Of a DNA stretch of 64,000 bases, positions 16,446 through 26,727 are shown piece by piece. Where the stretch lies: assembly GCA_001411745.2 (NCBI GenBank), contig LIQB01000002.1, positions 1,892-65,891 on the forward strand, written 5' to 3'. Source of the DNA: Psychrobacter glacincola (lineage in GTDB: Bacteria; Pseudomonadota; Gammaproteobacteria; Pseudomonadales; Moraxellaceae). The first letter of the stretch is position 1, and each line of letters opens with the position of its first letter. The position numbers were made by a program, and so were the translations under genes. The notes below the pieces were generated by a model that was not told the origin of the DNA, searched no databases, and was given only the letters and a program-made list of their open reading frames with translations.

Positions 16446-19400
16446 TTAAGACTCCTCATCAATAATAGGCAGGGTTTCGTCAGTGACAAGCATCATATGC
16501 ACAAAAAATCGTAGCAGCGGTGAGTATTGCCATTTAGCTTTTTTAGTGGCACTTATTTTATTGTTTTCTGAATTGTAATTATTCACTCTGTAGTCTCGAT
16601 TCGAGATACCTACATGAATAATATTCATTAGACTTTTATTTTTATTTTTCATACCTTGATAATCAGAAGGAAGCATGCGTTCTTCAAGTAGGGCTTTATT
16701 ACTTGTAATAAGCCAATTCTTATCAGGCAACAAGCGTTTTGCAATTCTAAAAAACCGTTGTAATTCATCCGTTTCTTTTGGTGAAAAAGGCACAAATGAC
16801 CTACTACTAGACAGCCTTTGTTTGCATATCGTGATGAACCATTGCCAATCATAATATGTCTGATGTCTAAGTTGATAAGCGTTATTTCGTAAGATTGATA
16901 ATAGCCTGAGGTCACTTTGATGTTGTAATTTCAGTGGGCTTAGCGTGGTAGTCTTTGAATCTGATAACTTCGTAAAGCGAGATTTACCCTTTGTAGTGGT
17001 GATGGTTGCGACCTGAATACCACGCGCTATAATTATTTGTGCATCATAGATGGTAATGCTTGATAATGCGGCGGCTTCATTTAAAGGTATTTTATTATCA
17101 TAAGCTTGTAGTAAAAGCTGTACACGATTTAAACCATAGCGCATAAAGAGCTTATCATTTGAGGAGGGTGCAGTATCTAAGATGTTTTCATGCTCATGAG
17201 TTTCAATAGCGAAAGACGGCGACTTTCGAATACCTTTGATAGATTTTTTAAATAAAAACGTACGGATGCTTGGCATGCTAACGTTTTTATTATTGATAGT
17301 GGCGTGGTTTTCCATGAACTGTTTTTTGGTAAAGCCTGTGATATTGTATATTGTTTGAATAGGCATCTTAATATCTGCCACGCTTAGCTTATAGGTTGCC
17401 ATTAAGGTTGCAATATGATTGTAGTACTCAAAACTACGCTGCGGCGATAGATGTCCCATCATACCCGATAGAGCGTACCAATGGTCTTGCGCATCAATAT
17501 GCTCACCTAGTAATCCCTTCTTTATTCGTAATACATCGCTTTTATCGTAATCAGTTAGTGTTTCTATTAGCTCTGTATGACCTAAAAGCACTAATGATAG
17601 GTTACTGACTGCAGTATGCCGAAATGCATGAAAGGTATGGTTTATCATTTCTTTATCTATCGATATATCCTTTAGAATACGTTTAAGCAGTTGTAGAGGG
17701 ATGTGATCATCGATGGGACGACGATCTACTGAAAGCGTAAAGATGAATTTATTGTTATTAGCGCCAATATTACTTTGGATATAATTGATGAAAAAATTCA
17801 GCTCAGCTGGTTTAAGTAGAGCAAATAAGGCAATGCGGCGAATACTACTTTGAGTCTTAGTTGATCGATAGCTATTTGGTTTAATAACGATTGATGGCAC
17901 TGATTCATTCAGACCTTCTATATCATTAAATTTCAATCCTAATAGCTCTTTTTTACGCATGCCAGTTCGATAAACCAGTATAAAAAGGAGTGCAAACATC
18001 TCGCGCTCTAAAATATCTACTGACGTTAGTATTTGCGTGATAACAGCTCTATAAGCTTGTGGGGATACCAGCTCAGCACGGACACGTCGACCATTTTTTG
18101 AGTGTTGGATAGTAACTGCAGGTAGTCCATACTTAATTTTAGCAAAGTCATGCATGCTTTGAAATAAGCGAGCAGAGTAGCCAATATCAGTATTATCACG
18201 CACAATAGATTTGTGCTCTAGAATGTCCTCATAGAGTGTTTCAAAATCCTCTTCTGACCAAATATCAAGCGGTTGGGCCATTGTAAAATATAGCCACTCA
18301 TAGCCTATTGTTCTAGCATATTTTAAGATAGTTTCATCGCTAGAAGAGCCTCTCTGATTGAGCATGCCTAATATCCAGTCTAATAAGATGACCTCACTCA
18401 AGTCACTGTATTTATGACGGCGCTTGATAACCCTCTCAATAAAAGTAGGTGGTACATAGTTTAGCTTTTTATTTTTTAGCTCCTCAGTTAATTTGAAGTC
18501 TTGTGTGATCTGGGTAATTAAATCTGATTTTCTCACTTCTGCTTTTTTATAGTTTTTGTTAGTTAATGCCGTTTTTGACGTCGGCGTTGTATTTATAGAC
18601 AGCTTTAAAATATCATTTAGATCATAATCCACAGCTTTGTTTTTATACTTCTGATTTAAGAGTTGATTAAAATCTTGGGTACGCAGTCCTACTGTATTTT
18701 GATCACCGCGCAGCACAGCAACCGAAGCTTGATCGATATCAACGCCGTCAAGCATTTCCCAGTGGTAGCTGGCATAACCTAGGAGGTTAAATAGAGTAGG
18801 TGTGTTCAGTTGCAACGGTTCAGTGACGATAGATAATGTATTGGTAATATATAGCTTAATTTTTTCCTGTGACAAATCCGAAATCGTAGGCCTGTCGTCA
18901 GCTTTATGACATTGATGGTAGCGTATCAGCCAACACTGACTGACCAAATCTAAAATAATTTGCTTGGTGTTAAAAAGCTTATCACTACTTTCTAAACGCT
19001 CATTACCGTAACGTTTTTGTTCAAAGCGAGGCGATATAAGTATTCTTTGATGAATAAAGGGCTGGTATTCTTTACTAAGTAGAGCTATAAGCCATCCTTG
19101 GAGCATTTGCTTTTCATTAATACCGCCGTACACAATCCCAGAAAATAATAACCAGCCTAAAATCTCATCATGACTATAATCTGATGTTTGATGCCAGTGC
19201 TCCTGTACCGAACGAATGACTCTGTTTAACTCTTTACCCTGTGTCACCCAGTTATTTTTAATAATTAGCGGATTAGACTTTTTCTGCTGTGGTGCAATAA
19301 GCTTAGGATAGTAATTCTCTGCAAGCATAAAATTTTGGTTTTGATAATCAATAAAGTTTGTAATGGTTTGCCAGCCCTGCTTTATTATTTTTTTCGTTTT

Positions 19401-19820
19401 ATATTCTTGTGCTGATTTCTTATTAATATAGGTTTGGAATTTGCTGAAGCCTTTTTTGGATAGTGGTGTTAATTTCTCATTAAGTTCATAACTGAACTGA
19501 CATAGCGATTGACTCCAAAGTAACCATGTTTTATCAAGAGAGCTTATAGTAGGAGAAGTAGGCGTAAATATGGAGTCGTTTAATTTAAGAAATTGTCGAA
19601 AATATTTGGTAGTAGATTGAAGGGAATTACTATTACCAACATACTGTTTTCGTAGTTGCTCCCAATTAGTTTGTAGATCGGCGAGCAATAGAATCCTGAA
19701 TTTTTCAGTATCGCAGCTACTATCAAGTACCGAAGGGTAAGGCACATACTTCTTTCTTCTGCCATCAAATCTTGCTAGGCCATCAATAATTTTAGTGGGC
19801 CTTACATTTTCACTCGACAT
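16446..19820 (-). CDS. Giant tyrosine recombinase/integrase-like protein (1124 aa)
   Basis: This is about three times the length of an ordinary integrase. The tyrosine-recombinase catalytic core lies at roughly residues 600-810: first arginine in VYRTGMRKKELLGL, H-x-x-R in HAFRHTAVSNL, GH in GMMGHLS, and the nucleophile in RSFEYYNHIA. The N-terminal ~550 residues are unrecognised, with a possible core-binding SAM-like region just before the core. The C-terminal ~300 residues include a helix-turn-helix-like stretch (LNEAAALSSITIYDAQIIIA). A GAGG site precedes the start, 8 bases after the 803-residue protein's stop. It is probably the active recombinase of the trio. Confidence 0.8.
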   Translation of the reverse strand: MSSENVRPTKIIDGLARFDGRRKKYVPYPSVLDSSCDTEKFRILLLADLQTNWEQLRKQYVGNSNSLQSTTKYFRQFLKLNDSIFTPTSPTISSLDKTWLLWSQSLCQFSYELNEKLTPLSKKGFSKFQTYINKKSAQEYKTKKIIKQGWQTITNFIDYQNQNFMLAENYYPKLIAPQQKKSNPLIIKNNWVTQGKELNRVIRSVQEHWHQTSDYSHDEILGWLLFSGIVYGGINEKQMLQGWLIALLSKEYQPFIHQRILISPRFEQKRYGNERLESSDKLFNTKQIILDLVSQCWLIRYHQCHKADDRPTISDLSQEKIKLYITNTLSIVTEPLQLNTPTLFNLLGYASYHWEMLDGVDIDQASVAVLRGDQNTVGLRTQDFNQLLNQKYKNKAVDYDLNDILKLSINTTPTSKTALTNKNYKKAEVRKSDLITQITQDFKLTEELKNKKLNYVPPTFIERVIKRRHKYSDLSEVILLDWILGMLNQRGSSSDETILKYARTIGYEWLYFTMAQPLDIWSEEDFETLYEDILEHKSIVRDNTDIGYSARLFQSMHDFAKIKYGLPAVTIQHSKNGRRVRAELVSPQAYRAVITQILTSVDILEREMFALLFILVYRTGMRKKELLGLKFNDIEGLNESVPSIVIKPNSYRSTKTQSSIRRIALFALLKPAELNFFINYIQSNIGANNNKFIFTLSVDRRPIDDHIPLQLLKRILKDISIDKEMINHTFHAFRHTAVSNLSLVLLGHTELIETLTDYDKSDVLRIKKGLLGEHIDAQDHWYALSGMMGHLSPQRSFEYYNHIATLMATYKLSVADIKMPIQTIYNITGFTKKQFMENHATINNKNVSMPSIRTFLFKKSIKGIRKSPSFAIETHEHENILDTAPSSNDKLFMRYGLNRVQLLLQAYDNKIPLNEAAALSSITIYDAQIIIARGIQVATITTTKGKSRFTKLSDSKTTTLSPLKLQHQSDLRLLSILRNNAYQLRHQTYYDWQWFITICKQRLSSSRSFVPFSPKETDELQRFFRIAKRLLPDKNWLITSNKALLEERMLPSDYQGMKNKNKSLMNIIHVGISNRDYRVNNYNSENNKISATKKAKWQYSPLLRFFVHMMLVTDETLPIIDEES

Positions 19821-19828
19821 ATTTTACC

Positions 19829-22240
19829 TCAGTGTTGTAGGTCGTTGTTATCTATACTATCTAGATGTAGATCTAGGATTCTAGCGATATGCTCAAATGC
19901 GCCGCTTACGACTTTAATCTTAGCTTTACTTAGGCTCGACAAACACCCCAATCCTTCTTGGCGAGCCTTTTCATGGCCAATAACGGCATTAATCAGTGTC
20001 AGGTCAACACCTAACTTTTCAAGTTGTGTGCGTACAAAGTGACGCGTCCAATAGGGATTGGCGTTAATAATATCCTTAGTCATATGATAGGCATCACCGC
20101 GTTTAATAATTTTTAAAGTATTGAAACTATCTGATAGCAGTCTCAGTAAAGCGACATCATTATCACCTAATCTGATCTCATCAATACTTATACTGATATC
20201 GTGTTCTAAAGGGTTGTTTAGCTGATACCGTATAAGATAGCTTCTGTAGTCAGTTAAATAGCGTAAGAGGGTGGTACATAAAGGTATTAAACGTTGGTTT
20301 TGAACTTGTTTGTTTGGTTTGTCATCAATCTCAAGCCATCCCATATCAAGATCGATATCGCTTATTTTTCCAATACCATTGTTTGGTCGTACGCCAGTTA
20401 ATAAGCAAAATACAAACCACACAAATATGCTGGTTCTATTGAAATGAGTAGCGGCATCTGAGCTATCATGAACCCAGCCTTTAAGCTTTCCAATTATTTC
20501 ACGAACATATTCAGAAGTGAGCGCTAACCCTGAGCCTAGAGTGTATTTATGCCAGGGAGTAATATAAGACAAGTCAAAGCTACCTGCTTTATTTAATACA
20601 CTTAGGGCAGATCTATAGTGGACAAGAAGTGTCTCACTGCTGTGACTGCTGTAATACATTGCAGGCGCATGAGATGCGGGCGTGCGACAAATAATATCTG
20701 CAATATGATTATGACTATGAGGTGTATAGCGAGAGATAATGATATGTAGTGCAGTTTGTACTCTTTTTAGTGATAGGTAAGGTAGCCCTATGTTGAAACG
20801 CAACATAGCAAGGTAAGTATTAAAATCATCTATTGATGGAATATCAATAGATAGTAAACTTTCAATCAGCCACAAAGGTATGGGAATTTTTACTTCATCA
20901 AACTCGTTTTCATGTTTGGCACTATCAAACACCTCTGAGCGTTCAGTGATGCCTAAAGTATGTTTAATATAAGCCCGTTTAACACCTATGCTAAAAATAC
21001 GTCGATGGCCAATGTAGCCTTTCAACATGAGTAATTTGATAGGTAATGCTGTAATCATTGATAGCAATAAAATACTGGCACATATTTTATAATTTAGTTG
21101 AGAGGCTGATTTAGCATCATGAACGAGAGCAGCAAATAATAATTGGTAGCCTACTAATGATAATACTGAAGTGCTGGAATTCAGCCCTAAGTCGCGCTGA
21201 GACATATGGTGTTGCTGTAAAGATATATCAATAGTTTGTAATGGAGCAGATTGTCTAAACAACGGATCTGGTAGTCTCTCATAACTGATATAGGGCTCAT
21301 CATAATTATCAACGATTTCTTCAAAACTGGTTGTTAATCCTTCATAAGTCTCATTGTTGGCAGACAAAAAGTTGATTTCTACAGGTATGGTACTGTGTTC
21401 AATATCATCAAAAGGTGTGTCCCAGAAATAAGGGGTATGCTCATTGTGGGGCTGATAGAATGGTTTTTGTTCGGCTAAGTTAATAGGCTCAACTTTGGTA
21501 TTATCTGTCTGAGCTTTGCGCGGTTTTTTAGGTTTCTTAATTTTTAAGTAATGTGCGTCTTGATAAGCGTTCACAATTTTCTCTATTTGACCAAGCTTAG
21601 CGATTGCTATAGACATATCTTCTTTTAGTTTTATTTGAGTAATAAAGTTTTTACTGTCTAGATCCGTAGTACTCTCTTGATTTTTCTCTAATATATTTGT
21701 CAATATTGATAATATATTATCGTGACTCATAGTTGGCATATCAGGTAATTCAGACCAGATCCATGTTCGTCTAGATGAGCCTGAAAATTGAGCCAATTTA
21801 AACTGCATCATTATATTATTAGCGTGAGTCTTTTTCTGGTAATGCTGTAGCACTACAGCAGTATGCATTGCTATAGAAAGCCAAATTAGCTTTTTTTGTG
21901 AGCGACTTTGCTGCCCTCTATTGACGATATCTTGCATCAGAATCAATAATTGCATCACGAGCGGCTTTTTTGCTAACGCAGATTTAGTGATTTGCATATG
22001 GCGGTAGGAAATGGGCTGTGTTTGCAGTATATGTACGATACTTTCAATCAACTTCTGAATAGGGTTATCAGAGGATGTATGGCTTTCATTTACTGACGTA
22101 AAGATTGCCGAAATGGCGGAAAGAACAGTTTCTTTGTAGATAAAATTCTTATCTTCATCAAATGTGTTAATGATATTTTTTAATACTTCAGAGCTAAGCT
22201 GCTTTTTCTGATGATAAACGCTTTGACTGTTTTGTGTCAT
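19829..22240 (-). CDS. Large tyrosine-recombinase-like protein (803 aa), catalytic Tyr not seen
   Basis: The C-terminal part resembles an integrase core: first arginine in CLLTGVRPNNGIGK (near residue 615), H-x-x-R in YWTRHFVRTQLEKLG (near 733), and GH in AVIGHEKARQEG. After that GH I find no tyrosine through the C-terminus; the expected segment reads LGCLSSLSKAK. The protein may therefore be a non-catalytic partner, or use another residue. The N-terminal ~550 residues are unrecognised, with a K/P-rich linker near 233-246. Its start overlaps the preceding small gene (ATGA), and the 1124-residue gene follows at once, so the three form one operon. Confidence 0.72.
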   Translation of the reverse strand: MTQNSQSVYHQKKQLSSEVLKNIINTFDEDKNFIYKETVLSAISAIFTSVNESHTSSDNPIQKLIESIVHILQTQPISYRHMQITKSALAKKPLVMQLLILMQDIVNRGQQSRSQKKLIWLSIAMHTAVVLQHYQKKTHANNIMMQFKLAQFSGSSRRTWIWSELPDMPTMSHDNILSILTNILEKNQESTTDLDSKNFITQIKLKEDMSIAIAKLGQIEKIVNAYQDAHYLKIKKPKKPRKAQTDNTKVEPINLAEQKPFYQPHNEHTPYFWDTPFDDIEHSTIPVEINFLSANNETYEGLTTSFEEIVDNYDEPYISYERLPDPLFRQSAPLQTIDISLQQHHMSQRDLGLNSSTSVLSLVGYQLLFAALVHDAKSASQLNYKICASILLLSMITALPIKLLMLKGYIGHRRIFSIGVKRAYIKHTLGITERSEVFDSAKHENEFDEVKIPIPLWLIESLLSIDIPSIDDFNTYLAMLRFNIGLPYLSLKRVQTALHIIISRYTPHSHNHIADIICRTPASHAPAMYYSSHSSETLLVHYRSALSVLNKAGSFDLSYITPWHKYTLGSGLALTSEYVREIIGKLKGWVHDSSDAATHFNRTSIFVWFVFCLLTGVRPNNGIGKISDIDLDMGWLEIDDKPNKQVQNQRLIPLCTTLLRYLTDYRSYLIRYQLNNPLEHDISISIDEIRLGDNDVALLRLLSDSFNTLKIIKRGDAYHMTKDIINANPYWTRHFVRTQLEKLGVDLTLINAVIGHEKARQEGLGCLSSLSKAKIKVVSGAFEHIARILDLHLDSIDNNDLQH

Positions 22241-22746
22241 GATATGCTCGTAGAACGAATTTTATGATAGGTCGACTCAGTTATATTTATAAGCTGACAG
22301 AACTTAGGAATAGTAAAAATATTTTTATTAAAAAACCACCTGTTTATTTCTTTTGTTAGGATTTTTTTGAGGTGATTATGAATTGCCTTGACGTTTAAAT
22401 TATTTTTGTGTTGAGCTATTATTTCAATAAGCTCATCAAATACCATCTTAAAATCAAATTGATTTTCAGTTATATTTATAATTTCTATCCCTTTTTTTAG
22501 AGTTTTTTGATCAGTATCTGGATCTTTTATAATGTGATATAGCTCGAAATTATTTACTAAAAATAGCTTTTTTTTATCTTTAACAAATAGTGTGTATTTA
22601 GATTTCTTAGCATTTCGTTCGATAATCAAGGTGTGAGTATCAATAAAAGGTCGAATGTGATGGCTGTAGATAAGAAAGAGATTCACAGCACTTGGAAATA
22701 TGAGAACAGTGTCTTTTTTGAGTTTAGCTACTGTGATTATTTTCAT
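22237..22746 (-). CDS. Small putative DNA-binding protein, first gene of recombinase trio
   Basis: I do not recognise this 169-residue basic protein. The last 35 residues (FCQLINITESTYHKIR) look like a helix-turn-helix, so a DNA-binding accessory role is plausible. It leads the operon with the two giant recombinase-like genes and overlaps the second by 4 bases. A small protein beside two tyrosine recombinases recalls the TnpA/TnpB/TnpC set of Tn554-like elements and the more recently described Gamma-Mobile-Trio islands. I am working from memory and cannot confirm homology. It is very AT-rich. Confidence 0.55.
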   Translation of the reverse strand: MKIITVAKLKKDTVLIFPSAVNLFLIYSHHIRPFIDTHTLIIERNAKKSKYTLFVKDKKKLFLVNNFELYHIIKDPDTDQKTLKKGIEIINITENQFDFKMVFDELIEIIAQHKNNLNVKAIHNHLKKILTKEINRWFFNKNIFTIPKFCQLINITESTYHKIRSTSIS

Positions 22747-23220
22747 TTATAATTCACTCAATTAGCATCCATAAAACATAAGAAATTAATCATATAGCTA
22801 AATGCTTACAACCTTTTTTCTTAGTATTTATGATAGAGAAAGGTGAGGAATAGTATTAAAAATAATATTATAGTAAATTTCTTATGAGTACAATCTCTTG
22901 CTGAAGTGAAAAAAAATATTAGATAGAAAATATTTTCATTAATATTGAAAAGAATAATTAATGATGATTAATTTTTTAGGAGCTGTATTGTGGTTGTATT
23001 CGATATGGATATTAATTTTTTTGACAAAGAAGTTGTATGCCTTGCAGATAGTTATGATGATTGAATGCTAGGGTAAATATAAAACTTATCTTTTATTTAT
23101 TTTAAATATTATATGTATACTCATTTAATTTATTTTTTAATAATTTTTTATTGTATTCTATTTGTAACTTAGGGTGATTTGTGAATAAATTGGCTAGGAG
23201 TTAATATATAAATATAGCTA
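22747..23220. other. Very AT-rich gap between recombinase trio and CRISPR array
   Basis: No gene is visible in these 474 bases. The gap must contain the minus-strand promoter of the recombinase operon and the trailer end of the CRISPR transcript. If the trio belongs to a discrete element, one of its ends may lie here, but I see no clear inverted or direct repeat to mark it. Confidence 0.5.
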
Positions 23221-26200
23221 ATTCTAAGTCACCTATGCGGTGATGAAGCGACTCATGTACTGGCATTCAGCCAAGTCGCTTTTCTAAGTCACCTGAGCGG
23301 TGATGAAGACGGTAGCGTTGTTTTCTTTGCAGCTGTCATATTTCTAAGTCACCTGAGCGGTGATGAAGTTGATACGCGTAATGTTGTCAGCGTGTGTGCA
23401 TTTCTAAGTCACCTGAGCGGTGATGAAGTCAAGCAGTCTGAGCCGGTCTATACACTGAGCTTTCTAAGTCACCTGAGCGGTGATGAAGAGCAACCATCAT
23501 TTCCGCTACTTCTTCATAGTTTTCTAAGTCACCTGAGCGGTGATGAAGCTTGCGCTATGCTCTTTAAGATATTTATCAATTTTCTAAGTCACCTGAGCGG
23601 TGATGAAGCCACTGTTTGTTTGCATCACGGAGGGCAATATTTCTAAGTCACCTGAGCGGTGATGAAGCCATCAGCAGCGTCGCCGAAGTCACCGACGACT
23701 TTCTAAGTCACCTGAGCGGTGATGAAGTGCATTATCTGACTGATAGACTGTTGCGCAATTTTCTAAGTCACCTGAGCGGTGATGAAGACTCTGTTCAACT
23801 TAGCGGCTTATGCGGACACTTTCTAAGTCACCTGAGCGGTGATGAAGTACCCTCGTAACGACCCCAACTAAACTCAAGCTTTCTAAGTCACCTGAGCGGT
23901 GATGAAGTAAGTGTGTGCTTTTTGGCCAGTCCAGCCGTATTTCTAAGTCACCTGAGCGGTGATGAAGATCGGGAACGTGCATCAAAACCCTGACCTATTT
24001 TTCTAAGTCACCTGAGCGGTGATGAAGCTCTTTGGCTTTGAGATATAGATGCTCTCAACTTTCTAAGTCACCTGAGCGGTGATGAAGGCAAGGGTTCGAG
24101 TAAGCCATTGATTGATACGTTTCTAAGTCACCTGAGCGGTGATGAAGGCCTCTGTGACATCGATACCCAAGCCCTTAGCTTTCTAAGTCAGCTGAGCGGT
24201 GATGAAGATAACGGCATTGGTGCCAAGCTATTCGCAAACTTTCTAAGTCACCTGAGCGGTGATGAAGATGACAAGCCCGTTTATTATCGATTGCAAAAAT
24301 TTCTAAGTCACCTGAGCGGTGATGAAGTAAATATACGCATGTCCAAATTGGGTACGTGATTTCTAAGTCACCTGAGCGGTGATGAAGCCGAAGCCTATGA
24401 GCACATTGAAATGCTTGAGTTTCTAAGTCACCTGAGCGGTGATGAAGAATGGATGATATAGAAATACTTGGTTGGGTTTTTTCTAAGTCACCTGAGCGGT
24501 GATGAAGGCGTGTAGGGGATTGTGCGTTCACGATAGACGTTTCTAAGTCACCTGAGCGGTGATGAAGACGGTCTATGACCACAACGAGGATAGAAGTATT
24601 TTCTAAGTCACCTGAGCGGTGATGAAGTCAAAACAGGGTATGCCGTATGACAGCGTAATTTTCTAAGTCACCTGAGCGGTGATGAAGCGCAAGCTGTTAT
24701 CAGAGTTATACATGCTACCTTTCTAAGTCACCTGAGCGGTGATGAAGGCTTCTCTGCGGCTGATATAGCGACGCTATCATTTCTAAGTCACCTGAGCGGT
24801 GATGAAGTTGGCGCACATGAGCTTTGAAAAAGCAGTCGATTTCTAAGTCACCTGAGCGGTGATGAAGAAGAAATATCAATGATTCAGCGTTCAGACAAAT
24901 TTCTAAGTCACCTGAGCGGTGATGAAGATGCTATCAATGCTGCACCTAGAACCGCAGACTTTCTAAGTCACCTGAGCGGTGATGAAGACCCCAAGCTGCC
25001 AGCTTTACTTTTACATCACTTTCTAAGTCACCTGAGCGGTGATGAAGTGGCAGGTGGCGCTATTGGCGGTGCTGTCGGTTTTCTAAGTCACCTGAGCGGT
25101 GATGAAGCAACCACGTGATGCAATCGGCTTTGGTAGTTTTTTCTAAGTCACCTGAGCGGTGATGAAGACGCATCAGCAATCGCTTGATTGCGTAGCGACT
25201 TTCTAAGTCACCTGAGCGGTGATGAAGTCGCGCTGCCATGCGTTACCATACTCTTGACTTTTCTAAGTCACCTGAGCGGTGATGAAGATAATCTTGCGCC
25301 AGTTCTCTAGGCTCTCACTTTTCTAAGTCACCTGAGCGGTGATGAAGATTATCAATCCACTGCGCCAATGCCTTAACATTTTCTAAGTCACCTGAGCGGT
25401 GATGAAGGGGGAAGTCATGATAAGAGAGCAGGTTTTTACTTTCTAAGTCACCTGAGCGGTGATGAAGCATACATACGACACGGTATCTATCGACCCATTT
25501 TTCTAAGTCACCTGAGCGGTGATGAAGAGCTTATCAAAGCTAAGTTTGGAGGCTGAGATTTTCTAAGTCACCTGAGCGGTGATGAAGCAGCCGCCACCCC
25601 GATAATCCCAACCGTCATTTTTCTAAGTCACCTGAGCGGTGATGAAGATCGCCAACCTTACCTGTCGTCATACCTTCATTTTCTAAGTCACCTGAGCGGT
25701 GATGAAGTAAACGAACCCATTGTTATGAGTATTTTATCATTTCTAAGTCACCTGAGCGGTGATGAAGGAAAGAAGTCACGCCTACGTTTGGCTTTATGCT
25801 TTCTAAGTCACCTGAGCGGTGATGAAGGTATCGGTGTCGCTGCTGTATTTGACGTGGTATTTCTAAGTCACCTGAGCGGTGATGAAGGTGTCGTAACCTG
25901 CGTTTTCAGCAGCGTTAATTTTCTAAGTCACCTGAGCGGTGATGAAGTATGAGGTCAGCCGTGGCGCACTGTCTAAAGATTTCTAAGTCACCTGAGCGGT
26001 GATGAAGAACAAGCAAGCGTGACGCCATCGGCGCGGATGTTTCTAAGTCACCTGAGCGGTGATGAAGATAGATCATTGGCTAGTTCGGTTGCAAGTTCAT
26101 TTCTAAGTCACCTGAGCGGTGATGAAGGCATCGGCTTTGATAGCACCTAAAATGGTGTGTTTCTAAGTCACCTGAGCGGTGATGAAGTCAATGTTAGTGA

Positions 26201-26727
26201 GTAGCGGCACTTTTACAAATTTCTAAGTCACCTGAGCGGTGATGAAGTGTATGAGTACGGGTTGTAATCAGAAGCAGCTTTTCTAAGTCACCTGAGCGGT
26301 GATGAAGGCATTACCGCATAAGCAAGCTCACCTTCTTTTTTTCTAAGTCACCTGAGCGGTGATGAAGTGAGGTTGAAACCATATCAGGAACACACAGAAT
26401 TTCTAAGTCACCTGAGCGGTGATGAAGTCCGCCCATTAAAAAACCCCACGATTAAGTGATTTCTAAGTCACCTGAGCGGTGATGAAGAGTATATCGCGCA
26501 CACTGAGGGGTTAATCATGTTTCTAAGTCACCTGAGCGGTGATGAAGTGACGGCGGCTGGCGAAGGTCTTTTGCTTGTTTTTCTAAGTCACCTGAGCGGT
26601 GATGAAGTAATCGGACACGTAGCTATGAACGTACCTTGTTTTCTAAGTCACCTGAGCGGTGATGAAGAGTAGATAGATATGGCGAGGCTGACATCGCAGT
26701 TTCTAAGTCACCTGAGCGGTGATGAAG
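23221..26727 (-). CRISPR. Type I-F CRISPR array, 59 repeats and 58 spacers
   Basis: The 28-bp repeats read on the plus strand as TTTCTAAGTCACC, then TGAGCGGTGATGAAG. The crRNA sense is minus, since the complement ends in the type I-F handle sequence CTTAGAAA and can form the hairpin TCACC-gctca-GGTGA. Repeats begin at 23221 and then every 60 bases to 23581, and at 23640 and every 60 bases to 26700. Spacers are 32 nt, except one of 31 nt (23609-23639). The leader-distal repeat at 23221 is degenerate and the repeat at 24180 has one substitution. Co-orientation with the cas operon and the pristine repeats at the high-coordinate end place the leader at 26728. Protein-like frames reading FLSHLSGDE across the array are artefacts. 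Confidence 0.98.

Noticed and set aside
23392..25952. Several open frames across the array reading FLSHLSGDE or LHHRSGDLE repeats
   Set aside because: They are translations of the CRISPR repeat; the 60-base period is a multiple of three, so frames stay open by chance.
23249..26699. Self-targeting spacers against genes in this window
   Set aside because: No spacer I compared by eye matched another part of the window; a proper search is required and I make no claim.
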